Source of the DNA: Micrasema longulum
Taxonomy: Eukaryota; Arthropoda; Insecta; Trichoptera; Brachycentridae
Length of the DNA: 64,000 nt
Direction: 5' to 3'
NCBI GenBank assembly: GCA_022494885.1
Contig: JAGVSM010004003.1
Location: 1-64,000, forward strand
Shown here in pieces: positions 1-10,399 of this stretch. The translations under genes were made by a program, and so were the position numbers. The notes beneath the pieces were generated by a model that was given only the letters and a program-made list of their open reading frames with translations, had not been told where the DNA came from and made no database searches. Position 1 is the stretch's first letter. Every line of letters starts with the position of its first letter.

Positions 1-7
1 ATATTAC

Positions 8-31
8 TAACTAACTAACTAACTAACTAAC
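8..31 (-). repeat. (TTAG)n microsatellite tail of RTE-like LINE
   Basis: About six CTAA units on the plus strand read as TTAG repeats on the minus strand. They follow directly after the conserved LINE 3' end (GGCGTGATGG) that starts at 32. A short tandem-repeat tail instead of poly(A) is the normal 3' end of RTE-clade elements. The second copy at 36500 ends at the same base but carries TTTG units. Confidence 0.8.
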
Positions 32-1061
32 CATCACGCCATTTCCCCAGAGGGGTAGGCAGAGGATAGAACGCCACACCACTCTGTCCTGGCACACTTC
101 CTTTGCTTCCTTCACATTCATACATCTTCTCATGCACGCACGTCGATTATTCCGACTTTTCACATGACCACTTTCAAGAATTTGTTGTACTTGATCATGC
201 CATGTCTTTCTTGGCCTTTCTCGACTTCTACAACCAGACACATTCGCATCATAAATCTTTTAGCCGTTCTTTCATCATTCATTCGCTCCACATGACCGAA
301 CCATCGCAAAAGACCTTTCATAATTTTGTCGATAATGCTTAACTCAGCCTTGCATTCTGCTCTAATTTCGACATTAGGGCACCTATCATACATTGTTTTT
401 CCGCACATTCGCCTGAGGGATCGCATTTCAACAACATTCAGTCTACTTTTGTCCCTTTTTTTCCAACTCCATGCTTCGCTTCCATACATTGGGGTTGGTA
501 CCAGAACTTCATTATGAACTGCTAATTTAGCCTCTTGCGATAGACACTTATTTGCTACGACAGACTTTAAGGCACCATTAACTCTGTTACCGGCGCTAAC
601 CCTCCTTTCAATATCCTTGTCCATATTTCCATCTCTAGTAAACATACTACCCAGATATACAAATTCTTCGACCTGTTTCAAACTATCTCCATTTACTACA
701 ATCTTACATTCAGTCATAGTTACATTTCTTTCAAAGACCATGACGTTCGACTTTTGCACATTCATTATCAAATCACTCTCCTTGCACACTTCGTAAACCT
801 TTGTAACCAAGGATTGCAGTTCCTCTTCACTGTCAGCTAGGAGGACTGCGTCATCGGCGTACAGAAGGCAACTGACAGTAAGATTACTTATTTTCGCTCC
901 CACATCCATACTTTTCAATTCTCTCATACATTTATCCATGTATATGTTGAATAACCACGGTGACATTACACATCCCTGTTTGAATCCTTTAGGGATGTCA
1001 AACCAGGAAGTTAATGACCCATTTACCCTTACACACGCTACACTATCTTTGTACAAGGAAG
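32..1061 (-). pseudogene. RTE-like non-LTR retrotransposon reverse transcriptase, 5'-truncated
   Basis: This minus-strand reading frame of about 300 codons holds the C-terminal half of a LINE reverse transcriptase, the enzyme that copies element RNA into genomic DNA by target-primed reverse transcription. Seen directly: a PKGFKQGCVMSPWLFN block (RT motif 4), the catalytic YADDAVLLAD motif, a YLGSMF block, and the thumb and tail stretch with LRRMCGK and GLLRWFGHVERM, which is typical of RTE-like LINEs. The endonuclease and RT motifs 1-3 are missing, so the copy is 5'-truncated near 1061, where a foldback MITE abuts it. One base is missing near 255-262: the continuation (TWHDQVQQILESGHVKSRNN) lies in a second frame and ends at 23-25. 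The active-site residues are intact, but the copy cannot be autonomous. It shares its 3' end and tail layout with the copy at 36030. Confidence 0.9.
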
Positions 1062-1466
1062 ATTACAACAGAGATAAATAACATTTAAGAGAATTACCTT
1101 CTTGAATCCAGTTCTTGTCTGCAAAGATTTGAACAGACTCAAAATATTGTTGATAAATCTACCTGTTCCATGAAGAAGTATAAAAATTTAAAAAGTAACA
1201 TTTTCAGGCATTGCCTAGTGTGTAGGTGAAATAATTTAATTAGATGAATCTCGCCCGCATAAATAAAGGTTTCGGCTCTTTAACTTCACAAACATCAACA
1301 GATGAAAGAATTGAAAAAATATAGGTGTTCTGATATGGGCGGAGTGGTGAATGTTACACAGTGTGTAAGGTGGCCACTCAAACCAGCCATTGACAGGTCA
1401 AAAGCCCTGTAGATGCCTAGACTTCTATATTACCTTCTCTTGAATGTTCTTCATCTCTGTTATAAT
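1062..1466. mobile_element. Foldback MITE copy 1 (arms partly deleted)
   Basis: Terminal inverted repeats of about 32 bp at 1062-1093 and 1435-1466 differ at only a few positions (shared core ACAGAGAT). The right arm keeps the family core TTACACAGTGTGTAA (about 1354-1368) and the block AAGCCCTGTAGATGCCTAGA. The left arm jumps after its first 32 bp into the family's internal segment, so most of it is deleted. No coding capacity is visible. The same family recurs at least 13 more times in the window. Confidence 0.75.
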
Positions 1467-1639
1467 ATGTTATTATATGTCCCTGTATTCTCGATTACGA
1501 CCGTTGTCGTATACGTTTTGTCATAATTGTCTGCGTTATTTATATATCTATCGAATAGGATTGTTGCTTGATCCATTCTACCAGAATTTGATGTTACTCG
1601 TTTATGTTTATCTTGAGAAAAGAGACCTTTGTATTTGGC

Positions 1640-1905
1640 TTTTTTCATTCGCTAAAGATCTAGTGATCTATTATAACCATTAAAAATTAGCTATACATCT
1701 TAGCAAAGCTGTTGACATTAAGAGTTCACCCAACACACTGGGACTAAATGGGCCTTACTCGTTACACTTAGCTGGCTGAAGACATTGAGGTACTGTGCAA
1801 AGTAGGGATGGGTGTAGATTAACATCCTTACCTTAAAGTTAATTTAGCGGTCCCTTACAGTATTCTCACCTAAATGACCGATTACCAAGGACTAAAATGT
1901 TAACA
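1640..1905. repeat. Unclassified repeat U2, copy 1
   Basis: This block of about 265 bp matches 44795-45060 closely. Shared strings include ATTGAGGTACTGTGC, ATTAACATCCTTACCTTAAA and TTAGCGGTCCC. No open frame, tRNA box or inverted terminus is visible. It may be a LINE 3' UTR or an old non-autonomous element. Confidence 0.6.
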
Positions 1906-2170
1906 ATGGTAAAATATCCATAACGCATTCTTACATATTCGTAATTACCCATCATCAGATGGATATATAAACAATCCAAAATTATTATACGGAATATGAC
2001 TTGATCGGGTACTGATAAAGTTAGGTGGAACGAGTAAAGTAGGGTGAATTATTAATTTATTTAATTAAAATTATACGTCAGACCCCACCCTATCCTGAAC
2101 TCCATACAGTAGAAAATTGTGTATCTTGAGTAATGTAATATCTTATTTTAGGGAATCTGTTTTAGACAAT

Positions 2171-2352
2171 GGCGGCCTCCGTGGTGTAGTGGTCAAGACG
2201 CTTGACTCACGCACGGAAGGTTCCGGGTTCGATTCCCGGTGAGAACACAGAAATTTAAAAATATGATTTTTCTCAAGCCTGGTTGTTCTGTAATGTAATT
2301 CACCACTGTAATTGGGCCTCCTGGCCTGTTGTGGTTCAAAAAAAATTAAATG
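2171..2352 (+). mobile_element. tRNA-derived SINE (SINE-1), full length
   Basis: The head is tRNA-like, with a clear A box (TGGTGTAGTGG) and a perfect B box (GGTTCGATTCC), the internal RNA polymerase III promoter. A body of about 100 bp follows (TTTCTCAAGCCTGG, GTAATTGGGCCTCCTGGCC), ending in an A-rich tail. The head resembles tRNA-Val or tRNA-Glu, but the anticodon stem is not clean enough to choose. Seven copies are seen in this window; all must borrow LINE machinery for mobility. Confidence 0.9.
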
Positions 2353-2439
2353 AAAAAAAATGAAATAATAAAAAAAATAATGTAAATAAAATACTATTTT
2401 TTTATCTAATTGGATTACAAACAATGGAAAATAAAACAT

Positions 2440-3275
2440 TTTTTAAAAATTCAAATAAAAAAAAAAACTTTTTTTAAATTTTATTTAAACACTTATAAAA
2501 TACAAAAATTAATCAAATGAACAAATTAAATTATTTCAATTAAAATGTTATTATTATAAAAATTTATTCAAAATTATGAAATGCATCTTAAATACACATG
2601 TAAACGCTAATAAAATACGCAAAACAAATCTTGTATATATTTCTTAAACCTAAACAATCCAATATCAAAAATGAAAATTTCTACATTTTCAATGCTGTTG
2701 TATAATCTGCATATTCTGGATATTGGATTGAAAAAGGAATCATTATTCTCAAACTAATCTTTGTTGAATGTTTTTGGGCTCCTTAAGGTATGCCCATCAG
2801 GAACACTTATCTTTATATTACTCAAAGAACTTAAACTTTCCAATTTACCGTTAAAATACAACAAGTCTTACCTCTTACCTTTCTTCTAGTTTCTTCTATG
2901 TGAAAATATTGAAGTTTTTTCAGTGAAAAATCATTTGAAATAAATATATAGATATTTAAAAATAAAAAAAAATCCAAACTCTCTCAATAAACATCAATTT
3001 TTTACTCTACTAAAAAGGTTAAAACGTTATTTTGAATTACGTTTGTATTAAACATTTGTAATGTTACACTTATTTTGTTAATATTTTTTTAATAAATAAA
3101 ATATATAAATATGTATTTGGAATATTGAAAGCGGTCAGAAACTATGGGATATAATTATATTATTATTAAATAAAGTTTTTTCAACTTTTTTTCATATTTA
3201 TTTCTAAATTTTCAAAATGATTCATTTTAATGCCTTTATATGTAACAAAAAGTTAACGTTTTTTATTCATTTTCA
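2440..3275. other. AT-rich interval with no recognised feature
   Basis: Very AT-rich sequence with long A and T runs. No open frame above background, no tRNA boxes and no inverted termini were seen. Confidence 0.6.
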
Positions 3276-3279
3276 GTGC

Positions 3280-3475
3280 TGTAGAGCAGCGTTTATTTAA
3301 TAATTAAAAAATACAAATTAGAATTTGTTACCCACTAAGTCTAAAGACTTTTCGGGGGGACATATTTTTTAATTTTTTTTATGACAGGTTTATATTACAT
3401 TCATTTTATTTATATTTTACAAATTAATTTTTAAACTGGCACTTGAAGGTATTTCTTCGGATCTTTTTTTTATGT
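3280..3475 (-). mobile_element. LINE 3' UTR fragment (same family as 8092-8385)
   Basis: The reverse complement aligns with the 3' UTR at 8225-8380: shared blocks are AACTGGCACTT, TATGACAGGT and TTGTTACCCACTAAGTC, and the 3' tip has the ATAAACGCTG / TGCTCTACAGCA form. Faint coding remnants continue upstream on the minus strand to about 3560. Confidence 0.65.
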
Positions 3476-3559
3476 GATTTGATTTGTAAATTTGGAAAAC
3501 CTATGAAAACCGCAAGTTAACTCTAGTTTTTTTATTTATAGTGGTTAAGCCAATACACA

Positions 3560-5610
3560 TGAATTATTACTACATTTACACTCAATTTATTCGCACTACC
3601 AATACCTAACTACTATTCTGTATATCTGTTTTTTTTAATGTCATATTTACACCTAATTATGGGTTATTTTGAATTCTCGAAATTTTTTTTATTTAATTAT
3701 TAAGTTTGTGTGTGTCGTTAAAATACGAGGTGTCTAATTAATTATATTGTTTATATGATTTAAAAAAATTCAGTCTGGTCAAGCTTAAACTTGAATAACA
3801 TTTTCACTTTAATATCATAGATACACAACAACAAATGTACAATATCCGTCTTTGGAACTTCATTGTCCATGTTAAAATACATAAGTTTTAAAATTAATCT
3901 GAGACAAGACAATGTCCGTAGTGTCGCAAATTACAAATCTGTAGATCAAAATCTGTATACCAAAACTTGTTTCCCATTTTATACAAACACTATAAACAAT
4001 ACCGCTTGGTATTTGAAAATGCTCCTCAAATCATTTTATTATTTGAGTTTATATTAAGAAATCAATTATCTGTTTTTTTTATTTAAACAAAAATATTGAA
4101 ACCTTATTTTACTAAAACAACTTTAAGCGGTCATCATTTTTTGATACATTAAAATTTTCACCAACTTGAAATCAGTGTTCAGTATCTTAGAGTCCTCAAG
4201 AATATCACATTTTAGCCAGACTGAATAAAATCTACGGAGAAAATATTTTTTTTCAAGATAATACTTGTATTAAAAGATAATTATATAGAGGGTGTACTGA
4301 CAGAATGCATTAAGTCAACAGTATTTATATACCTAAAATATTTTTAAATTTGTTATGTTATGGCTATTTTACATTAACAATATTATGGCTTGAATAAAGA
4401 TGAGTCTTTGTAAGTGAGATCTTTAAAAAAAATCAAAAAAAAGAATATTGTAGTAAAAATAATGCGTTGAAAGATTAAAGAAGCTTTAAATGAGATTATC
4501 TCAGAACTTGTTTTCATGTTTTAATATTTAATGCATTTATCAGTAAAGCCTTGTAATTATCTATTTATTGACTTGGTCTTTATTTTGTACTGATTTTAGT
4601 CTTCTTAAAATTGCTTATTTTATTTTAATACACATAAACAAAAAAAAAATATTCGTTTGAAAATGCCTTAATAAAGCGACACAATTGTCCGCATATTTTT
4701 GTTTCAGTGTTTTAAAATAAAATTATCAATTTTAAGTTAAGTATTTTAAAATTATTATATTATGGTTAGTAATCTCTTTAATCATTTAAAAGTTTCCAGG
4801 CATTTTTTTATAACTGGTCACCGAACTTACGGATAACATAATATAAAGATAAACTTTATTTGATTTACCAATTCAGTGTCCTATGCACCATTGGGTGCAG
4901 ACTAGGATTTAAGAATTATGAACTTTGTAAAACACACTAAAAATTATAAAATTACTTTTAGAAATTATTTTATGATATCTACTATTAAATGTGAACAGAG
5001 CGTGCCATAAGAAAAAAAACAATGAAAAATTTCGCTCACAATAACAATATCGGACGAAAAGTGTAGAAAGTTTTTAAGAAATAAAAATGGTTTCTAAAAT
5101 TTAAATTAACTTTTAACCTTCTTTGTATTTAAAGTATCACATATAAATAAAGAATTAATATATATTTTACTTTATCTAATCTTTGAGTAGTGAACGCAAC
5201 TAAATCCCTCAGAGCAGTTTGTACTAAGTGGTTTTTGAGTGCATGCTCTTTAACGTACAACAAAACGTAGTTATTGTAAAATAAATACACAGATTTTTAT
5301 TTTTTATTTATTTTATTTAATGTTATAAATTTAAAATCATGATGTGTACAAAACTTAACTGTTTAAAAACGGAAAAAAGTATGTTTCTTGCGGTAACTAA
5401 TTGTATAGTTTTCAACCTAAGTCCAATGAGTTTTTCTTCCCATTGGTAATCTTAAAATTCTTTATAGTGTATTTAACATAATATTGTGAGTGAAAACTTA
5501 AAATGTTGTCAGGGACAAACCTCATAGTGCATAATAAAACAAAAAACAAGAAATGTAACATTATTTCGTATTTTTCTTATATTTATAGTTTATAAAAAAA
5601 GGTAACAAGA
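3560..5610. other. AT-rich interval, almost featureless
   Basis: Two kilobases of AT-rich DNA. The one recognisable piece is a 3' tip of SINE-2 at about 4872-4905 (TGTCCTATGCACCATTGGGTG). No convincing exon, splice pair or transposon terminus was found. Confidence 0.55.
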
Positions 5611-5621
5611 CACATTAAAGC

Positions 5622-6462
5622 AGGATGAGTCGAATGACTAAACACTTAGATAATCCAAAGGCCATTTTATTAAATTATATGTTCATTTGTTGGAAGCCAT
5701 TTGGAATACGAATCTCAGATATGGTATGCCAGTATGCAATATATATTAATTTTTTTGTTTTGTTCATCAACGCCCAAGGAGTTTTTATATTTACAAAAAC
5801 ATCTACTAAAATACTTAAACACAACACAAAACACACGAAAATAGATTTTAAATTACTTAAGCTAGAAAAATTAGAAAAGATAAAATAAAAAATTTATATA
5901 AAGTAAAAATAATATTTTAAAGGTTATCAAAAAAAAAACACAAAATAAACAAAAAATACAAACGTATAATTTAATGAAAACAAATTTTGTTTAGGAAACA
6001 AAGTTAATGAAGTGTTACGGTAATCAAGAAAGAAAAATAGGAGTAAAATCAGTAATCAAGCAAGCATAATGTTATCGCAAAAAAAGGAGAAATAAATAAA
6101 TATATGACAAGAATAGAAAACATTCGGAACAAATTTATAAATTACCTTAAATACAAGGTATTTTTACGTATCGACTCTTGCTGCCTCCACCTACCATGGG
6201 ATCACTTCTCTTTGGTACCGCAAAGTGTGTACGGACCTACGATTGCTTCCCAAAATTCCGACAGGATTAGTTAATTGTGCAAAATTAATTAGTTTAATAA
6301 CAATACATGTTCCAGACAGGATTTGTAGACGGTACCAACTCTTTCATCTACCAATAAGTAAAACGTCATATATTAAAAATGCTTTTTTTCAATACCAAAT
6401 TTAAAGAGAAAGACTACACAAATATCACTCTGTCAGATTTTAAATTAACATTTAAGGCGGTC
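5622..6462 (+). pseudogene. Jockey-like LINE C-terminal remnant, interrupted
   Basis: The reverse complement of the LINE at 39670-40687 aligns here in two blocks. Block 1 (5622-5742) encodes the decayed equivalent of the MSKHFDNPKALISLYYTF region. Block 2 (about 6103-6462) matches the downstream part, sharing AGGATTTGTAGACGGTACCA and CACTCTGTCAGATTT. The roughly 360 bp between them is absent from the other copy, so it is an insertion. The copy has lost the RT catalytic core and carries frame disruptions. It is a dead C-terminal and 3' UTR fragment. Confidence 0.75.
5743..6102. mobile_element. Insertion of about 360 bp inside a LINE copy
   Basis: Defined by comparison with the uninterrupted copy at 39670-40687. 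It is flanked by AT-rich ATATAT on both sides and ends in AAATAAATAAATATA on the right, which suggests the tail of a retroposon. Its identity is not recognised. Confidence 0.5.
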
Positions 6463-6832
6463 GCTGGGTAAAACACACGAAAAGTGAGGAAATTATACGA
6501 TTTTGCCGTTTTAAAACGAAAGTTTCTTAATAAACAAAAACGTTAATTAGATGAATGCAATTATTTTTAAAAGTATTTTCTATTAAAAATATACTCACAA
6601 GTTTTATATATCTTAAATACAATAACTTTTCGACCGGCAGATTACGCCATTTAATGTTTTAGACCAAACTTTGGTATTTCGATTCTCATATAAGAACTAA
6701 GCATTGAACCAAAAAAAAACTAAGGTTTTTAGGATAATAAATCAAACATTTTAATGACATAAGCGAAATCTTAATTTTTTGGTTTTGAAAAGAAATACAA
6801 CCATTTTAAATCACATCAAGTCTGTGAAATTT

Positions 6833-6908
6833 TTATTTTTATTTTATTTTTGCACCACAACGAGTGTGAGTAAGTCAAGCGTCTTGACCACTACACAACG
6901 GAGGCCGT
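6833..6908 (-). mobile_element. SINE-1 copy with central deletion
   Basis: On the minus strand the tRNA-like head (CGGAGGCC complement, A-box region, GCTTGACTTACTCAC) is joined directly to the 3' end (TTGTGGTGCAAAAATAAAA). The B box and about 110 bp of body are missing, so the copy lacks a complete promoter. Confidence 0.75.
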
Positions 6909-7069
6909 ATTTCTACATAAAATTATACCTTCAGTAATACTTTTTGAAAAATTAATTATTGGAATATTTAAGTTGAAACCTTTTTTTATATCACTGTATT
7001 CTACTTTTTTTTAAGAAGATAATTCTGGTTGTAATATTCAATTTCTGACAATATCTGATATAGGTTTTT

Positions 7070-7160
7070 ATTACCCTCATACCAGTACCGGTAAGGGCCG
7101 GTATTTTTATTATGTCATTTGATTATCGTTGACTGTATGTTCCTGTAAAATAAATAAATA
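7070..7160 (+). mobile_element. LINE 3' UTR end with hairpin
   Basis: A TACCGG...CCGGTA inverted repeat (7085-7103) lies about 60 bp before an AAATAAATAAATA tail. This is the layout of other LINE 3' ends in the window. No coding part remains. Confidence 0.45.
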
Positions 7161-7314
7161 TATTTGTAGAGTAAATAAAATATTCAATTATTTTATTCAA
7201 TGGCCTCATATTTGTTTAACATTGCTCATTATGAACCTAAAATCAAAAATTTTATTTTATAAAAAACACAGATATGAAAAAAAAAATGGAAAGTTAAGAT
7301 TAGGTTTAAATGTG

Positions 7315-7770
7315 GTGCAACAGAGAGGAAAAACATTTTTGAGTAAAAAATATACAATTCTAGGCATGAACAGGGCTGACAACTTGTCATTAGCTGATTT
7401 AAGTTTTTACTTCACAAAAATCAACAGATGGAAGAATTGAGGAATTATTTTTTTACACCACAGTAGGCCTCGAGGCGTAATTACAGTGGTAAATTACAGC
7501 ACAGAATGCCCAGGTTTAAGAAAAATCCCACTCAATTTTTTCGTTCTTACCGGGAATCGAGCCCAGAACCTTTCATGTGTGAGTCATGTATCTAAACCAC
7601 TAAACCATGGAGGCCGCCTATGGATGTTTATGTTGAAATATAGGCAGAATGGAGTTTGTTACACAGTGTGTAAAGTGGACACTTAAACCAGCCAATGGCA
7701 GTTCAAAAGCCTTGTAAATACCTAGACTTTAACATTCTATTCTCAAAAAGGTTTTTCCTCTCCTTTGCAA
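7315..7770. mobile_element. Foldback MITE copy 2, carrying a nested SINE-1
   Basis: Termini TGCAACAGAGAGGAAAAACA (left) and the near-complement ending CTCCTTTGCAA (right) mark a second subfamily of the foldback element. The right arm has the core TTACACAGTGTGTAA and AAACCAGCCAATG. The left arm is internally deleted after CTGATTTAAG. A SINE-1 copy sits in the loop region at 7452-7618. No coding capacity is seen. Confidence 0.8.
7452..7618 (-). mobile_element. SINE-1 nested in foldback MITE
   Basis: On the minus strand the GGCGGCCTCC head is followed by a degraded A box and the box B region (GGGCTCGATTCCC), then the GTAATTACGCCTCGAGGCC body end. Several box changes make Pol III transcription unlikely. 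It inserted after the MITE because MITE sequence continues on both sides. Confidence 0.85.
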
Positions 7771-7802
7771 CTAATTTAAATTTAAATAACTCTATTTAAA
7801 TC

Positions 7803-8500
7803 TAGGGAGGAAATCCCGCATATCTGCAAATATTTGGGCATACTCATAAAATTGTTGAATTAGCTAACTGGTATAAGAAGAAGTATAAAAATTTGAAAAT
7901 TGTTTTCAGTCGTTGCCTAGTGGTGAATGGGTACAGCCACATGAATATCACCCACATGATAAAGGTTTCAGCTCAATGACTTCACAAAAGTTGACAAATA
8001 GAAGAATTGAGATAACGTGGATGTTTAAACATCGGCAGAAAAGGGAATGTTACACAATGTATAAAGTGGTCACGTTAACCCTGGTCAATCCCTGAATTAC
8101 AAATTACTTCGGAGAACGAACATTGAATTGCGTTATTCCGAGGTTGTTTAATGATCTCCCACAAACAATCACTAACATGAAAGATCTTCAAATGAAAAAA
8201 AAAGAACTGAAGAAATATATTTGAAATACTTTAAAGTGCCAGTTAATAAATAAATTTGCATTATATAAATACCTGTCATAAAAACAATAAATATGTTCCA
8301 TCGAAAAATCTTTGGACTTGGTGGGTAACAATTTGTAATTCATTGTATTTAAAAATATCAAATAAACTCTGTTCTGCTGCAATGAAACTGGAAACCAGCC
8401 AATGACAGTTCGTAAGCCCTGTAAATGCCTAGACTTCTATATTTCCTTCTTATAAATATTTTCCCTTGCCGTTGAAACAAATTAAGTTAATGATTTAAAT
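7803..8500. mobile_element. Foldback MITE copy 3, split by a LINE fragment
   Basis: The internal segment (GTTGCCTAGTGGTGAATGG, AAAGGTTTCAGCTC) and right-arm start (AATGTTACACAATGTATAAA) occupy 7803-8083. The rest of the right arm (AACCAGCCAATGACAG to TTGCCGTTGAAAC) resumes at about 8388. The interruption at TTAACC / GAAACC is the LINE 3' fragment described separately. Confidence 0.75.
8084..8387 (+). pseudogene. LINE C-terminus and 3' UTR inserted in foldback MITE
   Basis: An open stretch of about 45 codons ends in TGA at 8222-8224. It contains FGERTLNCVIPRLFNDLP and a basic KKKELKKYI end. This is the characteristic closing segment of CR1/jockey-like LINE reverse transcriptases (an aromatic-rich LWN/LFN-LP motif, then a short basic helix). 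The 3' UTR contains GTGGGTAACAA and ends at AATAAACTCTGTTCTGCTGC, shared with 3280-3475. The fragment is strongly 5'-truncated. Its flanks are foldback-MITE sequence, so this is a nested insertion. Confidence 0.75.
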
Positions 8501-8519
8501 AACTAAATTTTAAAGCCAA

Positions 8520-9548
8520 AAGCAAACATTGTCATTGAGATTGAATGAACAAATTGAAACTATAACTGCAAAAATTAAGCGCTTAATACATTTTTTCATC
8601 CCACTTAGAAATATACTTCAAGTCCCGGACTTGACACACCTATACCATGCACTGGCAAATTCTGTGTTGACTTACGGTTTAATTGGTTGGGGAGCTTGCA
8701 CAAAAACCGCCCTTGAACCTGTAGCAATTGCACAGAAATCTTTAATCCGAGTCATTTAAAAAAAAACATTTCGTTATCCAAGTGACTTGCTCTTCAAAGA
8801 ATTCAGAGTAGGTACTGAATATTATTCAACAGTATATATTGAGAACAGTAGTGGTTACACACATAAAGAGAGACATTTACCCAAGCGTCAACCACAACCA
8901 TAATACAAGAAACTCTAATAGGGATCTGATACTAAGTGAAGGGGTCAACACTGTTCTGGCATCGAGACAACACTATAACGTAGGCAAAAGGGTCCATAAC
9001 CTTTTGCCAGAATCGTGGAAAGACGGGAGTGTTGTCAAGTTACGGAAGGTGTTGACCTCGCTCTTTCATGACATTGGTCGTAGAGAGTCAGAAAAGTTGA
9101 TGCATGCCACGGATTGGAGAACCTTACTGGATGTCAAAAATAAAATATAAAAAATAAGGAATAATTTTTAAAAAAATATTTTTAGATGACAACTATGAAG
9201 TTTCGCATAAATAAATTGTCTATGTTTTTATGAATGTATTTATGTGTATGCGCATGGGTGTATGTACGTGTGTGTGTATGTACATGTATATATATGTGTA
9301 TATTTATATATACATGTGTGTATATATGTGTATGTCTGTATGTATATGAATCAAAATGTGTATCCGAATAAGTTTATATTTTGTTTGTCTGTGCTCTATA
9401 TTAATTTGTTAACTATTATAATATATTAAAATGTAATTACCTAGCTTGGAACGGGGTATGTACCCTTGTTAGCTGGGCAAAGTGAAGATGGAATTATATT
9501 TTGATAAAGAGTGTGAATAAATTAATAAAAAAAAAAAATTAAAAAATA
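8520..9548 (+). pseudogene. CR1/jockey-like LINE C-terminal region with 3' UTR and poly(A)
   Basis: Translation from 8529 gives the post-catalytic part of a non-LTR RT: IKRLIHFFIPLRNILQ, then ALANSVLTYGLIGWG (the typical YGIxxWG thumb block), then QKSLIRVI. A TAA at 8757-8759 interrupts it, and the same frame resumes at once with KKTFRYPSDLLFKEFRVG. A frameshift near 8838 moves the rest (VVVTHIKRD, NHNTRNSN, GKRVHNLLPESWK) to another frame, ending at 9148-9150. The 3' UTR contains a TG/TA-rich microsatellite (9240-9350) and a terminal block (AGCTTGGAACGGGG, TTGTTAGCTGGGCAAAG) before AATAAATTAATAAAAAA at about 9515. The catalytic YADD domain is absent. Confidence 0.85.
9240..9352. repeat. TG/TA microsatellite in LINE 3' UTR
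   Basis: Imperfect alternation of TGTGTA, TGTATG and TATATA units. It lies inside the LINE 3' UTR and produces a spurious open frame. Confidence 0.8.
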
Positions 9549-9749
9549 TACTATTTGTCGGAATTTTAGTTTTTTAATTAATGTGTAACTGCAAAATTAT
9601 TTTTAATTTGTTGACCAGAGTTTAAACACAGATTTTAATCAAATAAACATTTTCACCGGTTTATCATATTTTTTGAAGTTTCATAAATCTAGGAAAGTTG
9701 TGTTTCGAGGAAGACAAAAACTCTTTGTATTTTTTTATGTGTTTTATAG

Positions 9750-9878
9750 AAGCAGTTTGAAGTGGAAGAATTTTATTTCATCAAAGAACAAAATTGGGAT
9801 AAAAGATTAAAAAGGTTTAATGCTCTGGAAATCAAAGAGATTTTAAGGAAAGTTGTTGAATTACTGTGCAAGAAATGA
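9750..9878 (+). CDS. Possible terminal coding exon of an unrecognised host gene
   Basis: A pyrimidine-rich tract ending TGTGTTTTATAG precedes 9750 and could be a 3' splice site. From 9750 an open frame of 42 codons ends in TGA at 9876-9878. The peptide is charged and helix-like: KQFEVEEFYF near the start, then NWDKRLKRFNALEIKEILRK, then a short hydrophobic, Cys-containing end before two lysines. It does not resemble the LINE C-termini around it, and its amphipathic EIKEILRKVVE pattern is what a real exon would look like. I do not recognise the family. There is no nearby partner exon on the plus strand. The next sequence downstream is AT-rich 3'-UTR-like DNA followed by a LINE 3' end at 10120. 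Short length makes chance possible. Confidence 0.35.
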   Translation, partial: KQFEVEEFYFIKEQNWDKRLKRFNALEIKEILRKVVELLCKK

Positions 9879-10119
9879 GATAAAAGAATGATCTCTTCCT
9901 AAGAATCGAGTTTCTTTGTCTTTTTGACACCAAGACTTGGAGTTTGTTGTTTTTTTTGTTCAATTGTTTAGAAAAGTCAGTTGTCCGACATTTTGTTTTT
10001 TGGTCTAGTGACTAAATTGAAAATTAAAATAATTTTCGCAATTTTATTACAAATTCTGTGCTTATTTGTGTCATATAATGTCAACTCTGTTTAATAAGGC
10101 ATGTTTCAAAATTATACAA

Positions 10120-10195
10120 AATGTCTCTTTCGGCACGGGACACCCCATTATCTTTAATGAGTTGGGACTCGTGTCTCAATAAAAGATAAAATTAT
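10120..10195 (+). mobile_element. LINE 3' end
   Basis: CGGCACGGGACACCCC and GGGACTCGTGTC can pair as an imperfect stem just before CAATAAAAGATAAAA. This matches the compact hairpin-plus-tail layout of LINE 3' termini. No coding sequence is attached. Confidence 0.45.
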
Positions 10196-10399
10196 ATATT
10201 TTGAATAAAAAAATAAATGATTCAATAAAATTAATATGAAAAAAGTAATACAAAAATTTTAAAAACAAATTAATGAAGCAATACCATATTACTATACACA
10301 AAAGCCTTACTTATAAATTGTGTATAAAGTTAAGCTTCAGAATAGTGGTAGAATAATGATGATTTAGTAAAAAGTGTTACTTATAAATCTCGCATAGAG

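Noticed and set aside
2171..2245. Functional tRNA gene
   Set aside because: A and B boxes are present, but the acceptor and anticodon stems do not pair, and the sequence continues into a shared SINE body with tail.
9244..9429. Open frame over the TG/TA microsatellite
   Set aside because: Low-complexity translation inside a LINE 3' UTR.
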